DNA from: Shinisaurus crocodilurus
Lineage: Eukaryota; Chordata; Lepidosauria; Squamata; Shinisauridae
Direction: 5' to 3'
Length of the DNA stretch: 64,000 nucleotides
NCBI GenBank assembly: GCA_021292165.1
Contig: CM037877.1
Coordinates: 216,607,350 to 216,671,349, forward strand
Position 1 is the first letter of the stretch. Each line of letters begins with the position of its first letter. Of this stretch, positions 43,320 to 54,830 are shown piece after piece. Position numbers and translations under genes: made by a program. The notes under the pieces were generated by a model. That model did not search any database and was not told the DNA's origin. It saw nothing but the letters and a program-made list of their open reading frames with translations.

Positions 43320-45830
43320 TTCAGCTAATTGAAATCATTCAGTCTATCAGCCAATTGTTGAACCAATAAGATTTGCAATAACATTTCAGGAGCTCCCAAA
43401 ACCTCTGCTGTTGCCAGCAAAAGGAGAAGGGAGAGTCCAGCAAACAGCCACATACACAATAATCTCCATCCCTTTTCTGCTTCTCATAACCAAAAAGGTC
43501 ATCACCGCTACATTCCTGCCCACTCATGCTCATCACTATTTGGAGACTGAGTTCTCTCTGGATTGGACAGCTCTCCGATCAAATCCTGTCTACTTGGGCT
43601 GATTTTAGAAATGACTGCTCCTTTGCCTTGCATAATTGGAAACAATTAGTCTTTGCAAGGGAGTGGCTTGCTGTGCTGTTGCCCAAGGGCCTGGAGCCTC
43701 CTTGCTGGCAAGCCTTCTCCTCCCACGACCCAAGAATAACATCCTTGCACCATAGAGCTTTGTCCAGCTGTGTAATGTGCAGCTCCACCTTCTCTGTAGG
43801 CTCATCACTTCCCTCCCACCCCCACCCCCCCCGGGAAAGGAAACGGATCCCGTTCTATTTCCTGCCTGGTGCATTTCTTGAGCAACAGTACGCAGCCAAA
43901 AACTTGTTCATGAGTATGACTGGAGCTTACTGAAATAGTGATAAATAGGAGTGAGTAGATGGGTGAAGTAGGAAGGAATCATCAGACAGGATTTCTTCAG
44001 TTTCTGATTAAGGAAGGAAATCAGGATCATCGCTGCAGAACTGGGAAAGCAATTTGTCACTTACATGTCATACTGGAAACACACCATGAGTCAAAGGCAA
44101 ACATGGCTTTACATGGATTATAAAGTACGGTAGTCCACAGAATTAGCATGAAGATGATGACTGGCTGGTGTGTGGTATGGGTTTGATGAATAAAAAAACA
44201 ATAATCTGTGATTATTACTATGCTTAGGACTCAGGTTCTAACCCCAGATATGTTTGCCAGCCTTTTTTTTCTTTTCTTCCTGGAAGGATGTTTTGTTTTG
44301 TTGTTGCTGGTAACAGTTGTGTTCCAAGCAGACATTTGGCAGGTGAAGCTTTGTCCATCACTTCATCTATGTAATAGGAAAATCCTCACCTGCTTCAGGC
44401 TCAATCCTATGCATGTTTAGACAGAAAAAAAGTCCTACCACTCTGTAGCACTTTTTACTGTGTGAACATGTATAACATTGCACCCTTAACTGCTCTTCTG
44501 TCATTCCTGTAGCTCCTAATGACAGCAGGAGCTCTGCTGGAGAAAAAAGTTGGCAATGTTAGGTTGGGGCACTCAAAACATGCTCAGATACTCTTTTTTG
44601 GTCATTCCATCACATAGTTTAGGTGTAATCATAAGCTCCACATTTCCATGCTAGAATCAGCCTTCATGTGAAGCTCTGAAACAGTGTTTAAAACCATGGC
44701 ATTTGCAAAACAATGGCATTTTGACTTCTTTATTGCCTCTTTTCAAATGTATCTTTACCATCATGAGAGGTAGATTAAAAAAATATTGTGCAGAGACTCC
44801 CAAGGTAGCCAAGAGCTTGTAGGTTGCTTCATACAACACCTGGGACTATATGTGGTGTGTAGGTCTAGTGGTTAGAAGGGGAGGCTAGAAAGCACAGACA
44901 TCTGGATAATGATCCTAGCCATGAGATGCCCCAAGCACTGGGACATTTAGGTTGAGAGATTATTTTTGGCTCCTTACATAAGGTGTCTGTGGACGGACAC
45001 ATGCGCCACAGTGGATTACTGTGCTGATGAGAAGGCAGAAGTAGAGGATTAGTACAACAACAATGCATAGCACAGTGGAAGGGTGATGAGGCAGATTTCT
45101 TAGTGGGGAGAGGGAGGATATCAGTGGATCTCAGGAGCTTTGCAGACCGTTTCTCCAGGCTGGGAGCCATGTCCGCCAGATAACAAGAATGAGTCTGCCT
45201 GCTGGACAGGAGATGAATCAGAGCAGATCTGGAATATAGTGAAGATTGCAGTAACAAGGGGGAAAGAATTTGGGAAATTATGCTCTAGCAATGATATGTG
45301 ACAGTGCATCAAGCTTCACAATATCACACCTCATGCCACGCTTGAACATGTCACTGATCTGGATGGGGTTATCTCATTCCAGCCCTTCAGGACCAACTGT
45401 CTATTGCACATACAGCTTCAATGACTGGCAAAGCTGCAGCATGGCCGCAGCTCTGATTGTAGCGGTGCCACTGGAGCAATGGCCGCACGACACTTGCCCA
45501 TGTGGCAAGGACAGGGCCGATTTAAAATAAACACAAATAAAATCAAAAGAGCGTTTTTATAACATGTCATGGATATTTTCTATTTTTTTAATGCAATTTT
45601 GTAAAAAAATGTTCCTTGTGCTGTTGGGGTGGGTGGGAACCTGGACAAGTATGTAAGACCAGCACAGGGAGCATGTCCATAGGTTGCAATGGCTGCCTGC
45701 AGGGTTTGCTGCTGCATGGGGTTTTTGAGCTATTGAAGACATGATTTAAAAGGTGATAAGGTGATGCCTTGCAGTGGACTATTCCACTCCCCACCCACAC
45801 CCCCAAGCTGCATAAAGCCTAGAATTCTAT
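43320..45830. other. Unique sequence with one MITE remnant, no gene recognised
   Basis: A family F fragment lies at 44398-44490 (TCAATCCTATGCATGTTTAG ACAG). Several open frames exist on both strands around 43526-43933 and 44865-45257; they overlap each other and carry no known domain. Confidence 0.4.
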
Positions 45831-45834
45831 GGGC

Positions 45835-46164
45835 TTTTCTACATGAGGCTGTTAATCCACTGTATCTGCTTTCAGTTTCGTCGCAGAATTGAGATACAAG
45901 CATTTCCTTCCATGCTTTTCCACTACATAATCTCTAGGTGGCACTGTGGTATAGCAGGATAGTGCAAATACACAAGTGAAAAGGGCATTTTCTTTCGCTT
46001 TCACAAATAATACTGCAGTTTCCCTGCTCTAAAAGAACTCCTTGAAAGTGCTGTTTAAAAACAGAAGTGAAACTGGAGGGTCATGACATCATCAAAAGAA
46101 CTGTAAACAACTGTGAGTAGGGAATGATGAATGCACAATAAATGTCTCATGTAGAAAAGCTCTA
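45835..46164. mobile_element. MITE family E copy 4, intact
   Basis: TIRs GGGCTTTTCTACATGAGGC and GTCTCATGTAGAAAAGCTC. TAT on both sides (a possible 3-bp target duplication, as in PIF/Harbinger-type elements). The CTCF-like core is at 45931-45945. No frame; about 330 bp. Confidence 0.7.
45931..45945 (+). promoter_or_regulatory. CTCF-like core in MITE family E
   Basis: TCTCTAGGTGGCACT, 13 of 15 to CCASYAGRKGGCRSY by eye; the invariant AGRKGGCRSY part is complete. Confidence 0.4.
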
Positions 46165-46169
46165 TGTTA

Positions 46170-47450
46170 TTTTTATTTAGGGATATTGTGGTGTGATAGC
46201 TAGAGTGCCAACCATGTTCAAATCTCTGCCCACTCTGCTAAAATGCCACTCTGAGCTCTTTGCAAGAAGGATGGATACCAACATTTTTACTAGTTAACCT
46301 TTTTTTTTTTCTCCAGAAAGAAGGAAAGCACATGTACCCCAAACAATTTTGGAAATAGAAATTTATTTTTAAAAGAATGAACAGAAATTGGGGAAAAGTC
46401 TTCTTTTAGATCTCAGCTTAGAAAATGTATCTGTTTTAAAATCAATAGGGGGAAAACTAAATTTCCATGAAGGTTTTATATGTGAGAAGGTCAGTTTTTA
46501 TGCCTGATGTTAAACATGGCAAACATTTCCAAGTCAGCCAGATAAGCAACACAATGGTGGTTACATATTCCAAGATCAAAAGTCAAGAAAGTGGAAGGAG
46601 GGATGACTTAGATGCTCAGACACTGAGGTGGTAGAGTCCTCTCAGGCAGCTGTACCACTTCAGTTCAGTTTTCAGTTGGGGAGTAGCTTGCTTTGAAAAT
46701 GCCCCTATGTGAAAATCATGCCCCATTTTGAAACTCACCCACCTCAGAGAGATATGAGACCTTGACCCCAGTTACTGTAGGACAAAGGAAACTGCTTAAC
46801 ATCTGCAAAGCAAATAAAAAGATCTGTCATCAGGGTGGATATCAGGATTGTCCCAGTGTCATTGAAAGAATCCAGAGGCAGAGCGTGCAAAATGCAGTGT
46901 ACTGCTGCTTGTCTCAGTTCAGATACCCAAGTAAATCAAAGTCTTCTATATATGAGCACTGGGGAGTTTTTGAGGCATTCTGTCAGCCGAACTCCATGCT
47001 TTATAGCCAGAACCTAGACCAAGAAACAAAGTATTAATCATATACTTCACTGAAATGGGGGCGGGGGGGGGGGAATGCACTCAACTTTCCTTTTTAACAA
47101 CTGCACCACAGCTGGATAAAAATGTGAGCATTTCCCCAAGTAGGAATGGAGTACGTATATCTTTGTGAGGTTTTGGCATGCTATCCTCTTCTCCTGCAAA
47201 GCCAGAGGGAGAATAAAGTATGTGCTCACATTTGGAGACAGAAAGAGAATAAATCACTAATAATTGAATTATGAAGGGGCCACAAGCATGGGAGAGACAC
47301 AGGTATGCCTGCATTCATTGTTTCCCCAGGATATATCCCAGAACATTCAAGGAAATGCTGGTGAAATCTGCACCCTATCCTGGGTGACAGGGTCAGCTAC
47401 TGTTGGGTAGTATCCCTGATTAGTGATACTAAGGAATGGCCCCTAGTACT
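46170..47450. other. Unique sequence, no gene recognised
   Basis: Poly-G at 47057-47074. No repeats or domains seen. Confidence 0.4.
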
Positions 47451-47491
47451 ACCAGGACTGGTGCAGGGCAGTTTGGCACCCTAGGCGAAAT

Positions 47492-48276
47492 CAGGGATGG
47501 GGACTCGGACTCGAGGACTCGACTCGTGAGTCGGACTGAGTGCCCCCTCTGACTCGACTCGGACTCGAGTCCCAATATTTTTAATGGGACTCGAGACTCG
47601 AATCGGGACTCGAGACCAAGGACTTGTCAACATCCCTGGGCTGTTGACGAGTCTTCTGGCTGTGCCAGGAGTGCGATCGCCGGTGAAGAGTGCATGGAAG
47701 CGAGGAGCGCCGCTGCTTGGCCACTATGGACAGCTACCAGGAGCGCAGCCCCAACGATGTGTTGAGATTTATTTTGATGTGTTGTTGTGGGGGGTTAGGG
47801 TTAGGGTCAGACATTTTGGGTTTGGCCGCCTCTGCCTGCCTGTTTGGACTTTGGGGTTTCCTGCCTCCTCTGCCTGCCTGGTCTCTTCTTAACCAGTTCC
47901 ACAGTTTGAATTGTCCAAGACAAAGGCCCCTGCCTGCCTGCTTTGGGGTTCCCTGCCTCCTCTGCCTGCCTGGTTATTTTGGGTTTGTCTGCCTAGTCTG
48001 TTCTTGCCAAAATCAGTTGCAGAGTTTTGAAATAAAAAGGCACACTTGTGCCTAGAATTTATTTAAGCCACACATCTGAAGTAGCCTTATTTTGTTGGGG
48101 GGAAACCCCATTGATTTTAATAGGGACTCGTGGAGTCAGTTTTGAGAGTGACTCAGGACTCGGGACTCGTGAGTCACCATTTTGGACCAAGGACTCGGAC
48201 TTCGGACTCGAGACTCGGGTCCAAAGACTCGTGACTCGACTCGAGACTCGAGACCAAGGACTCTTCAACATCCCTG
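47492..48276. mobile_element. GACTCG-array TIR element nested in family B, 785 bp
   Basis: Ends CAGGGATG and CATCCCTG in inverted relation, flanked by GGCGAAAT and GGCAAAAT (7 of 8). Both subterminal zones are arrays of GACTCG/CGAGTC hexamers (about 47505-47625 and 48125-48262). The middle has a 109-codon frame from ATG at 47726 to TAG at 48053 (M-D-S-Y-Q-E-R-S-P-N start, Cys/Leu-rich), AATAAA at 48031 inside its end, and GGTTAGGGTTAGGG at 47793. No transposase was found. Confidence 0.8.
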
Positions 48277-48469
48277 GGCAAAATGATATTTAGCGCCCCC
48301 CCTCTCGTGCCGGGGGGGGCTCTGGAGCAAAGCAGCCCTGCTCTGCAACCCCTCCCCCCCCGCACCGCCACCTACCTACCTACCTTCCCCCCGCCCTGGC
48401 TGCCGCCGCCTCCTCTTCCGAGGAGGAAGTGACGCGACGGGACCCCCGCGCTCTGTTTTTTGCCGGGGA

Positions 48470-48510
48470 AACCAGGGCAACAGGGCTGTTTAAGCCCCGT
48501 TGCCCTGGTT
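48470..48510. repeat. Conserved 18-bp-arm hairpin in family B cargo
   Basis: Arms AACCAGGGCAACAGGGCT and AGCCCCGTTGCCCTGGTT, loop GTTTA, one mismatch. The second copy (62079-62119) is perfect. Confidence 0.8.
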
Positions 48511-48854
48511 CCTCCTGCCAAAACAACGCGGGCGGGGCTCTGGAAGCGACGCGAAGAAGGTAGGTGGCGGGGGGGTTGGGGGGTGGCAGCAGCGGCGGCG
48601 GGGGGGGCGGGGGAGGCGTGGAGGCGGCAGGCGGGAGGGCTGGCGGGGGGAGGCGCGGCGGCGGCGGGCAGGGAGGCGGAGGCCTGGCGGGGGCGGCGTG
48701 GCAGCAGCGAAGAGGAGCGCAGCGTTACTGCGCCCTCTTCAGCCGTGCACCCTAGGCAACCGCCTAGTTTGCCTAGCGGTAGCGCCAGCCCTGAGTACTA
48801 CCAGTCAAAAGGCACTGCACAGCTATTTCACCTTTCCCTCCCCAACAGATTTTC

Positions 48855-48978
48855 TGTGCTAAGCAAAAAAGACAGAAAAAGCAGTTGGAAAACACAGGAA
48901 GGTTACAAATGGAAGACATCATCAACTCCCCCCCCCCATAAAATTCCATGAAGGAGGCAGGGCGATTGCACATATTAA
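48855..48978. repeat. Dispersed repeat P, copy 2
   Basis: AAAACACAGGAAGGTTACAA ATGGAAGACATC to ATTCCATGAAGGAGGCAGGG CGATTGCA, matching 26423-26520. It directly precedes the LINE body. Confidence 0.55.
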
Positions 48979-48979
48979 C

Positions 48980-51535
48980 TGTGCTGCCAAGAAAAAAATC
49001 TATGCTAGTGCAAAGGCTGAGGTCCAAAGAAGAACAAGAGAACTTAAGAATGCTTGGTGGAAAAAGAAAGCTGAAGAACAACTTGCAGAATCTCATGATG
49101 CACGGGGCTTTTTTAAGGCATTTTTTAAGGCCATTTATGGACCAAAAACCTATGGTACAAACCCTTTACAATCAAAAGATGGCACCAAACTCTTAAAAGA
49201 CAAAGAGTCTATTGCACTACGTTGGAAAGACCATTATTATAACCTTTTAAATAGTAAATCTAAGGTGGATAATGAGATTTTTTCGCAAATCCCGCAAAAA
49301 CAAATTAGAGAGGAACTTGCAATACTCCCCACTTTGGATGAAGTAAAAAAAGCCATTAATCAAATGAAGAACAACAAAGCTAGTGGACCAGATGGGATTC
49401 CTGCTGAAATCTTTAAAGAAGGGCCCCCCGAACTTGTACAACATCTTCATAAACTCATTGAAAAAATCTGGATAAGAGAAGTGATCCCAGAAGACTTCAG
49501 GGATGCCATAATTATCACCCTCTTTAAGAAGGGTGATAGAACAGACTGTGGAAACTATCGGGGCATTTCTCTCTTAGCTACCGCAGGTAAAATATTTGCT
49601 AGGATTCTCGCAAACCGTCTTCTATCTATTTCAGAAGAGATCCTCCCTGAAACTCAATATGGTTTCTGCCCCTCTAGAGCAGTGCTTCTCAATTATTTTC
49701 TGTCATGCCCCCCCTAGGAAGAAGAAAACATTTCGCGCCCCCCATGCGACTGTAAATAGTATCATTTGTCTATAAAATTGTTATAAGTACACCTCTGGAT
49801 AACACTGTATCCTTATTAACGTATAAGAGAATAAAAAAAGAAAGAAATGTGGATCAATTTACAACAAAGAATAGCTTTATTAACTGTAGCAGAAAAGATT
49901 TAAAGGAGCACAGGATTTAAAGAACACAATATTAAAAAAAACTTTTAACTGAGGTCAAACGAGCCCCCCTTTACGGAGCCTCGCCCCCCCCGGGGGGCCC
50001 GCCCCACTATTTGAGAAGCACTGCTCTAGAGGGACAGTAGACATGATTTTTACTGCACGTCAGCTCCAAGAAAAATGCCGGGAGCAAAATCAACCCCTTT
50101 ATATGGCATTTATTGATCTGGCTAAGGCCTTTGATACTGTAGACCGAACAGCCCTCTGGACTATCCTTATGAAAATTGGATGCCCCAATAAATTTGTGAA
50201 TATCTTGCGACTTCTCCATGACAACATGACAGCAACGGTTTTGGACAACAACAGCTCTCATGGTGCTCCATTTAAAGTGGGATCAGGTGTTAAACAGGGA
50301 TGTGTTATCGCCCCAACATTATTTGCTATTTTCATCGCCATGATTTTACATCTTGTCGAGGGGAAACTTCCCCCTGGTGTGGGAATTATATATCGAACAG
50401 ATGGAAAGCTTTTTAATCTCAGCAGGCTGAAAGCAAAAAGTAAGGTAATTACAACCTCCGTTGTGGAACTTCAGTATGCTGATGATAATGTGGTCTCCGC
50501 ACATTCAGAGGAGGATCTCTAAACTATCCTAAATGCTTTTGCAGAAGCATACGAAAAACTTGGTCTCTCACTTAACATCAAAAAACCCAAAGTGCTTCAT
50601 CAGCAAGTGCAGGCTAACCCTTTGGTGATGCCATCTATCCAGCTTGGCGGGACAATACTGGAAAATGTCGATCATTTTCTCTATCTTGGCAGCTATCTTT
50701 CTGTTACAGCTAACATCGACAGTGAAATCCAGCATCGTTTGAGCTCCGCAAGTGCCGCGTTTTCTCGAATGAAACATAGAGTGTTCGAGGATCGGGATAT
50801 TTGTAAGAAGACCAAAACACTGGTTTATGAAGCCATTGTATTGCCAACTTTATTGTATGCCTGCGAAACATGGACTATCTATAAACGTCACTTCCACCTC
50901 CTTGAAAGATTTCATCAACGTTACCTCTGGAAAATCCTGCGAATTACTTGGGAAGATAGGCGAACAAATGTCAGTGTACTGGAAGAAGCAAAGACTACTA
51001 GCATTGAAAAAAATGATCCTTCAACGCCAACTTCAGTGGACCGGTCATGTTGTTCGAATGCCTGACTGCCGTCTCCCAAAGCAGTTACTTTATTCCCAAC
51101 TCAAGGATGGAAAGCAGAATATCGGTGGTCAATATAAGAGGTTTAAAGATGTTCTTAAGGCTAATCTAAAAAAATGCAATATAAACATCAAAAACTGGGA
51201 AGCTCTGGCCCACGAATGATCTAACTGGAGGTTGGCTTTCACAAAGGTTCCATGGACTTTGAAGAAGCCCGAGTGCAAGGTGAAAGGGAGAAACTTGCTA
51301 AACGAAAAGCACGTCAAATGAATCCTTTACAGGACTATCTTCCATCTGGTAACCTGTGTCCTCACTGTGGGAAACTGTGTGGATCTAGAATTGGCCTCCA
51401 CAGTCACTTACGGACCCATCTCTAGAGTCTACACCATTTTCTTTAGAATTTCCTCCTTTTAAAATTTCCTTTTTGTAAATTTTTATCCTGGAAGACAATT
51501 TTACTCGGTCACGAGTGATCGCCTGATGATGATGA
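48980..51535 (+). pseudogene. LINE with reverse transcriptase, 5'-truncated and disrupted (family H)
   Basis: The coding body starts in the linker before the RT (48996 on: K-K-I-Y-A-S-A-K-A-E). RT blocks: N-K-A-S-G-P-D-G-I-P-A-E (about 49370), C-G-N-Y-R-G-I-S-L-L, F-I-D-L-A-K-A-F-D (catalytic Asp, about 50110), G-V-K-Q-G-C (about 50287) and Y-A-D-D (about 50476-50487). A thumb region and a carboxyl domain follow, with Q-W-T-G-H-V-V-R-M-P and a final C-P-H-C-G-K-L-C, ending near a TGATGATGATGA tail. Defects seen: a MITE insertion at 49680-50023, TAA at 50520-50522, a frameshift near 51010, TGA at 51217-51219, and a small deletion near 51240. No endonuclease remains. The clade is uncertain (RTE/CR1-like). 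Confidence 0.9.
49680..50023. mobile_element. hAT-like MITE (344 bp) inside the LINE RT
   Basis: TIRs CAGTGCTTCTCAA and TTGAGAAGCACTG, flanked by exact CTCTAGAG (49672-49679 and 50024-50031). The sequence between the duplications plus one copy is 352 bp, so the reading frame before and after is the same only when the element is removed. A C-run and G-run near the right end suggest subterminal GC palindromes. Confidence 0.9.
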
Positions 51536-51564
51536 AAGGCTGCAAAAAACAACAACAACCCTCT

Positions 51565-51635
51565 TACTATGATCAAGCCCCATTGAATTCAGTGGGACTG
51601 ACTTTTGAGTAGACATGCACTGGATTACACTGTAA
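51565..51635. mobile_element. Short palindromic MITE family C, partial
   Basis: CATTGAATTCAGTGGGACTG ACTTTTGAGTAGACATGCAC TGGATTACACTG. Confidence 0.5.
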
Positions 51636-51639
51636 ATTA

Positions 51640-52276
51640 TTATTTTCCTTTAAAGGAATATACTAAGTGACCTTATCCCAGGCCAGACTATTGTTTAATC
51701 TAGCCTGGTATTGTCTACTTCGACAAGCAGAGGCTGTCCAAGATCTTGGGCAGAGGTCTTTCCCATCACTCATTACCTGAGATCCTTTTAGCTGGAGAAG
51801 CCATGGAATGAACCTGGGAGACCTTCTGTGTGCGAAACATGTGCTCTACCATGGAGATAGTATGGAACATGATCCTCTTAGAATGCATCCAGCTCAGACT
51901 GGCTCCCCCCCCCCCTGAAATATGTTCCTCAAAATCATGCAGAGACAGGGAGGAAGAACAACCCATAGTGATGCCTTCCCTTGTTTCCATTTTATGTTCT
52001 GGTTCTGTTCTCTTGTCATCTTGGGGGAAAGGTTGGCCACATTTAAGACATACAAGCCTTCCTGAGATTGGAAGAATGAATGGAGGTCTCTCATAGTTGT
52101 TCTTATTGGCATCACTCCAACTCTTCCACTTCATTATCAGAATCTCATCCTCTCTCTCCAGCCCCTGCCAATGCTGGATTGGTGTAGGACTGAGAAGACC
52201 CACATTCAAATCCCAACTCACCCATGAACCTCACTGGGGGACATCCCATCAGGGTGGGGACCTTGGGCCAGTTACT
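51640..52276. other. Unique sequence, no gene recognised
   Basis: No repeats; open frames of about 90-150 codons on both strands overlap and look like chance. Confidence 0.35.
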
Positions 52277-52634
52277 ATGAGCTTTTCTACACAAGGCATT
52301 TATCATAAGCTTGTCATTCCCTACTCACGATCGTTTACGGATTATCTAGATGATGTTGTGACCCTCCAGTTTAACTTCTGTGTCTAAAAAGCACTTTCAG
52401 TGAGTTTTTTTAGAGCAGGGAAAATGTGATTTTTATTTGTAAGGGCAAAAGAATATGCTTTTTCCACGTTGTATTTGTGCTGTTCCACTGTACCACAGTG
52501 TCACCTAGAGGTTATGTAATGCAAAAGCAGGAAAGGAAACATGCTTCATATAGTGCTCGGATCTCAATTCTGCAAGGAAACCAAAAGTAGATACAGAAGA
52601 TTAACAGCCTTGTTTAGAAAAGCTCTATCTCTCA
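52277..52634. mobile_element. MITE family E copy 5 (reverse orientation)
   Basis: GAGCTTTTCTACACAAGGC and TTTAGAAAAGCTC, TAT on both sides. The CTCF-like core is at 52497-52511. About 355 bp. Confidence 0.7.
52497..52511 (-). promoter_or_regulatory. CTCF-like core in MITE family E
   Basis: CCTCTAGGTGACACT, 13 of 15 to the consensus by eye (an A replaces one of the central GG). Confidence 0.35.
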
Positions 52635-52950
52635 GCCTAACAGAGAACCATATACACTGCCTTGAACTCATGGAAGGTAAGGTGGGAAACAAATGTAATG
52701 AATTAAAAACAATTAATTTCTTCAGCAACTTTATACGTAGAAGATAAGCCTGGCCAATCAATGGTCTTGAAGCAGGCTGCCACACAATCCTGTCTCATGG
52801 ACTGGTCCTTCTCACTTTGCAGAGCCTCACATTGGCACAATTAATCTCATTTATTGGAAGGTAGTACTAGAACGGTGACATCCCTTGTTTAAGATGGTTG
52901 CCCCGTACTCTAGATTCTAAGAACATCATCATCTCATCATCCAGTATTTG

Positions 52951-53115
52951 CAGGGCCGGTGCTACCATTAGGCCAACTAGGCAGCTGCCTAGGGCGCAGG
53001 GCTAAAGAGGGCGCCAGAAACGCCTTGAAAAAAAACACAGTGCTCTCAAGTGGGAAGGGGGGGCGCTAAATATCTGATCTTGCCTAGGGCACCAAACTGC
53101 CCTGCACCGGTCCTG
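52951..53115. mobile_element. hAT-like family B short derivative, 165 bp
   Basis: TIRs CAGGGCCGGTGC and GCACCGGTCCTG, flanked by exact AGTATTTG (52943-52950 and 53116-53123). It keeps only the subterminal zones seen at both ends of 32754-33842 (GCAGCTGCCTAGGGCGCAGG and GCCTAGGGCACCAAACTGCC). It is a deletion derivative and lacks the CpG cargo. Confidence 0.9.
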
Positions 53116-53691
53116 AGTATTTGTCCAACTGTTGGGAGATAATCATTTTACATGTCTGATTGGCCTGTACAACCAGTGGAGGTTCAGCCACAAAAAGTGT
53201 AGATCACGATTTTACTCAAGTCGCTGAAAGGGAAGATTGGGGTTGTGGGCCTCTGACTGCTGCGGGGCTAGTTAGATATGAGATCCCTTGTTATGAGATC
53301 CCTTGTTATCTACCTCAGCTTTGACTATTGTAAGTTCCCTGAGGCACGGACTGGTCTTTTTTTTTGTTTTGCATTTGCTTGTGCTACACTGTAAAATGCC
53401 ATGCACCTTGATGGCACCATCTAAATATGTATAACTGGCATGATCTTGGCCATGAGTAAGAGTCAGCAGGGTGAAGCGGCCAGGGTGTTTGTGTGGCATC
53501 TGGGCACGAGCAGAAAAAGTGGTGCCAGAGACATAGGAACTGGGAGGCTATTGAGGTTTAAGTTTACAAGGGGCTTGCATGTCAGTTTTATGAAGGTTTG
53601 AAAAATACTGCTATTCCTTCTTTTAGATATCACCATTCTAAAGCATCCCCTTATTTTTAGATTTTAATCTTGAAGTCCTAATTGGAACAGG

Positions 53692-54830
53692 TGTTATGAG
53701 TAGATATAATCAAATCCATCTGGTTATGATGGTGGCTCACAAGGAAGGCCACAGCAGGCCCCAACAGGTTGGTTAAGCTTGGGCTTGTGAAAGTGAGCAG
53801 CCTCATCTACTTGCTGGACTGGCAGGATGCAAATGGAGGCTTGAATGGAGAGTGATTGGAGTCTGCAAGGCATGAATGGGCAGTGGCTGAAGTCTTGCAA
53901 TGACCAGATTAACAGGCAAGACCTAAAGGCACAGGAGAGAAACTCCTGAAAAGAAATTGAAACAGCCCTGGAAAAAAAGGATGGCCCCAACCCAGGACAG
54001 GACAGGACCCCATCAGAGTCTTAAACTAATCAGGTGAGGGGAACCTGCAAAGGCTTCCTCCTCTCAATAACACCCATCCACCTATTAAAAGCCCCGGCAA
54101 TCACACAAAAGATAAGATACCCGCAGCAATGGGCACACAAAGGAAATCAGGGTGGCAGGCACTCAACAGGGTGATTAATGGTGATTAAGAACATCAGAGA
54201 AACAAAGGATACCCTTGCCCCTCTCATGTAGCAAGGAACTCTGGGAAAGGTATAAGAACTGAAGTTTTAGTAAAGGGAAGGTGTGTCGGGACAGAGAGAG
54301 TCCAGAGAGCCATCCTAAGCCGTCTAGCACACGGGTGGCGTGTTGAGACGCAGGCCTCTTGATCACCTCCTGCTTCCATGGGACTATGGTTGGGAATCCG
54401 CTGCAGGGACCACCAACAGACAAGGTAGTAACCGGAACGTCTTTCTCTAACTATCACTTTTAGACAGAAGCCTTTGTTCCACCCCTGTTCTATCTATATG
54501 CTACTAGGGCAAACAGGGACTCCTTTCTCTCAGAATTATAGTGTGTGTTTGAGATCGCGTAAGTGTATTTTGCTGCCTGAAATCATTGGATTTACTGCAC
54601 CACAGAAGTAAGACACTGTACCTGCACAATATTTCATCTTTAATAAAACAACTCTTTTGTTTCTGACATCAGTGTGTGTGTGTGTGTGTTCATTGTTAAA
54701 GGGCGAAGTGTGCACTTCACCCAGCTGCACAGGTCTTTACCCCAGCCAAAGATCCCAAACCTTTTGCAAGAGCGTGGGGTTAGCCTCTCTTCTTTAAGAG
54801 AATCCAACACCCAGATTATCTGTCGTAACA
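53692..54830 (+). mobile_element. Probable solo LTR, about 1.14 kb
   Basis: Starts TGTTATGAG and ends CGTAACA (inverted TGTTA/TAACA with TG...CA), flanked by CAGG (53688-53691 and 54831-54834). TATA-like TTAAAAG is at about 54086 and GTATAAGAAC near 54249; a AATAAAA polyadenylation signal at about 54639 is followed by TG-rich sequence with a (TG)n microsatellite (54669-54690), a typical U3-R-U5 order. No internal retroviral region exists here, so a full element was probably lost by LTR recombination. Confidence 0.55.

Larger units (their letters stand above)
47453..48793. mobile_element. hAT-like TIR element family B, 1341 bp, with nested insertion
   Basis: Ends CAGGACTGGTGCAGGGCAGT and CGGTAGCGCCAGCCCTG, flanked by exact AGTACTAC (47445-47452 and 48794-48801). 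The orientation is opposite to the copy at 52951. Part 48360-48760 is CpG-rich cargo with an 18-bp-arm hairpin (48470-48510) and AAG|GTAGGT (48557-48565). A second element (47492-48276) sits inside. The cargo is shared with 61883-62450. Confidence 0.85.

Noticed and set aside
47793..47806. TTAGGG-like telomere repeat
   Set aside because: Only about two units inside a transposon; too short for an interstitial telomere.
51385..52221. Overlapping 60-150-codon frames
   Set aside because: Overlap on both strands, no domain, no splice signals.
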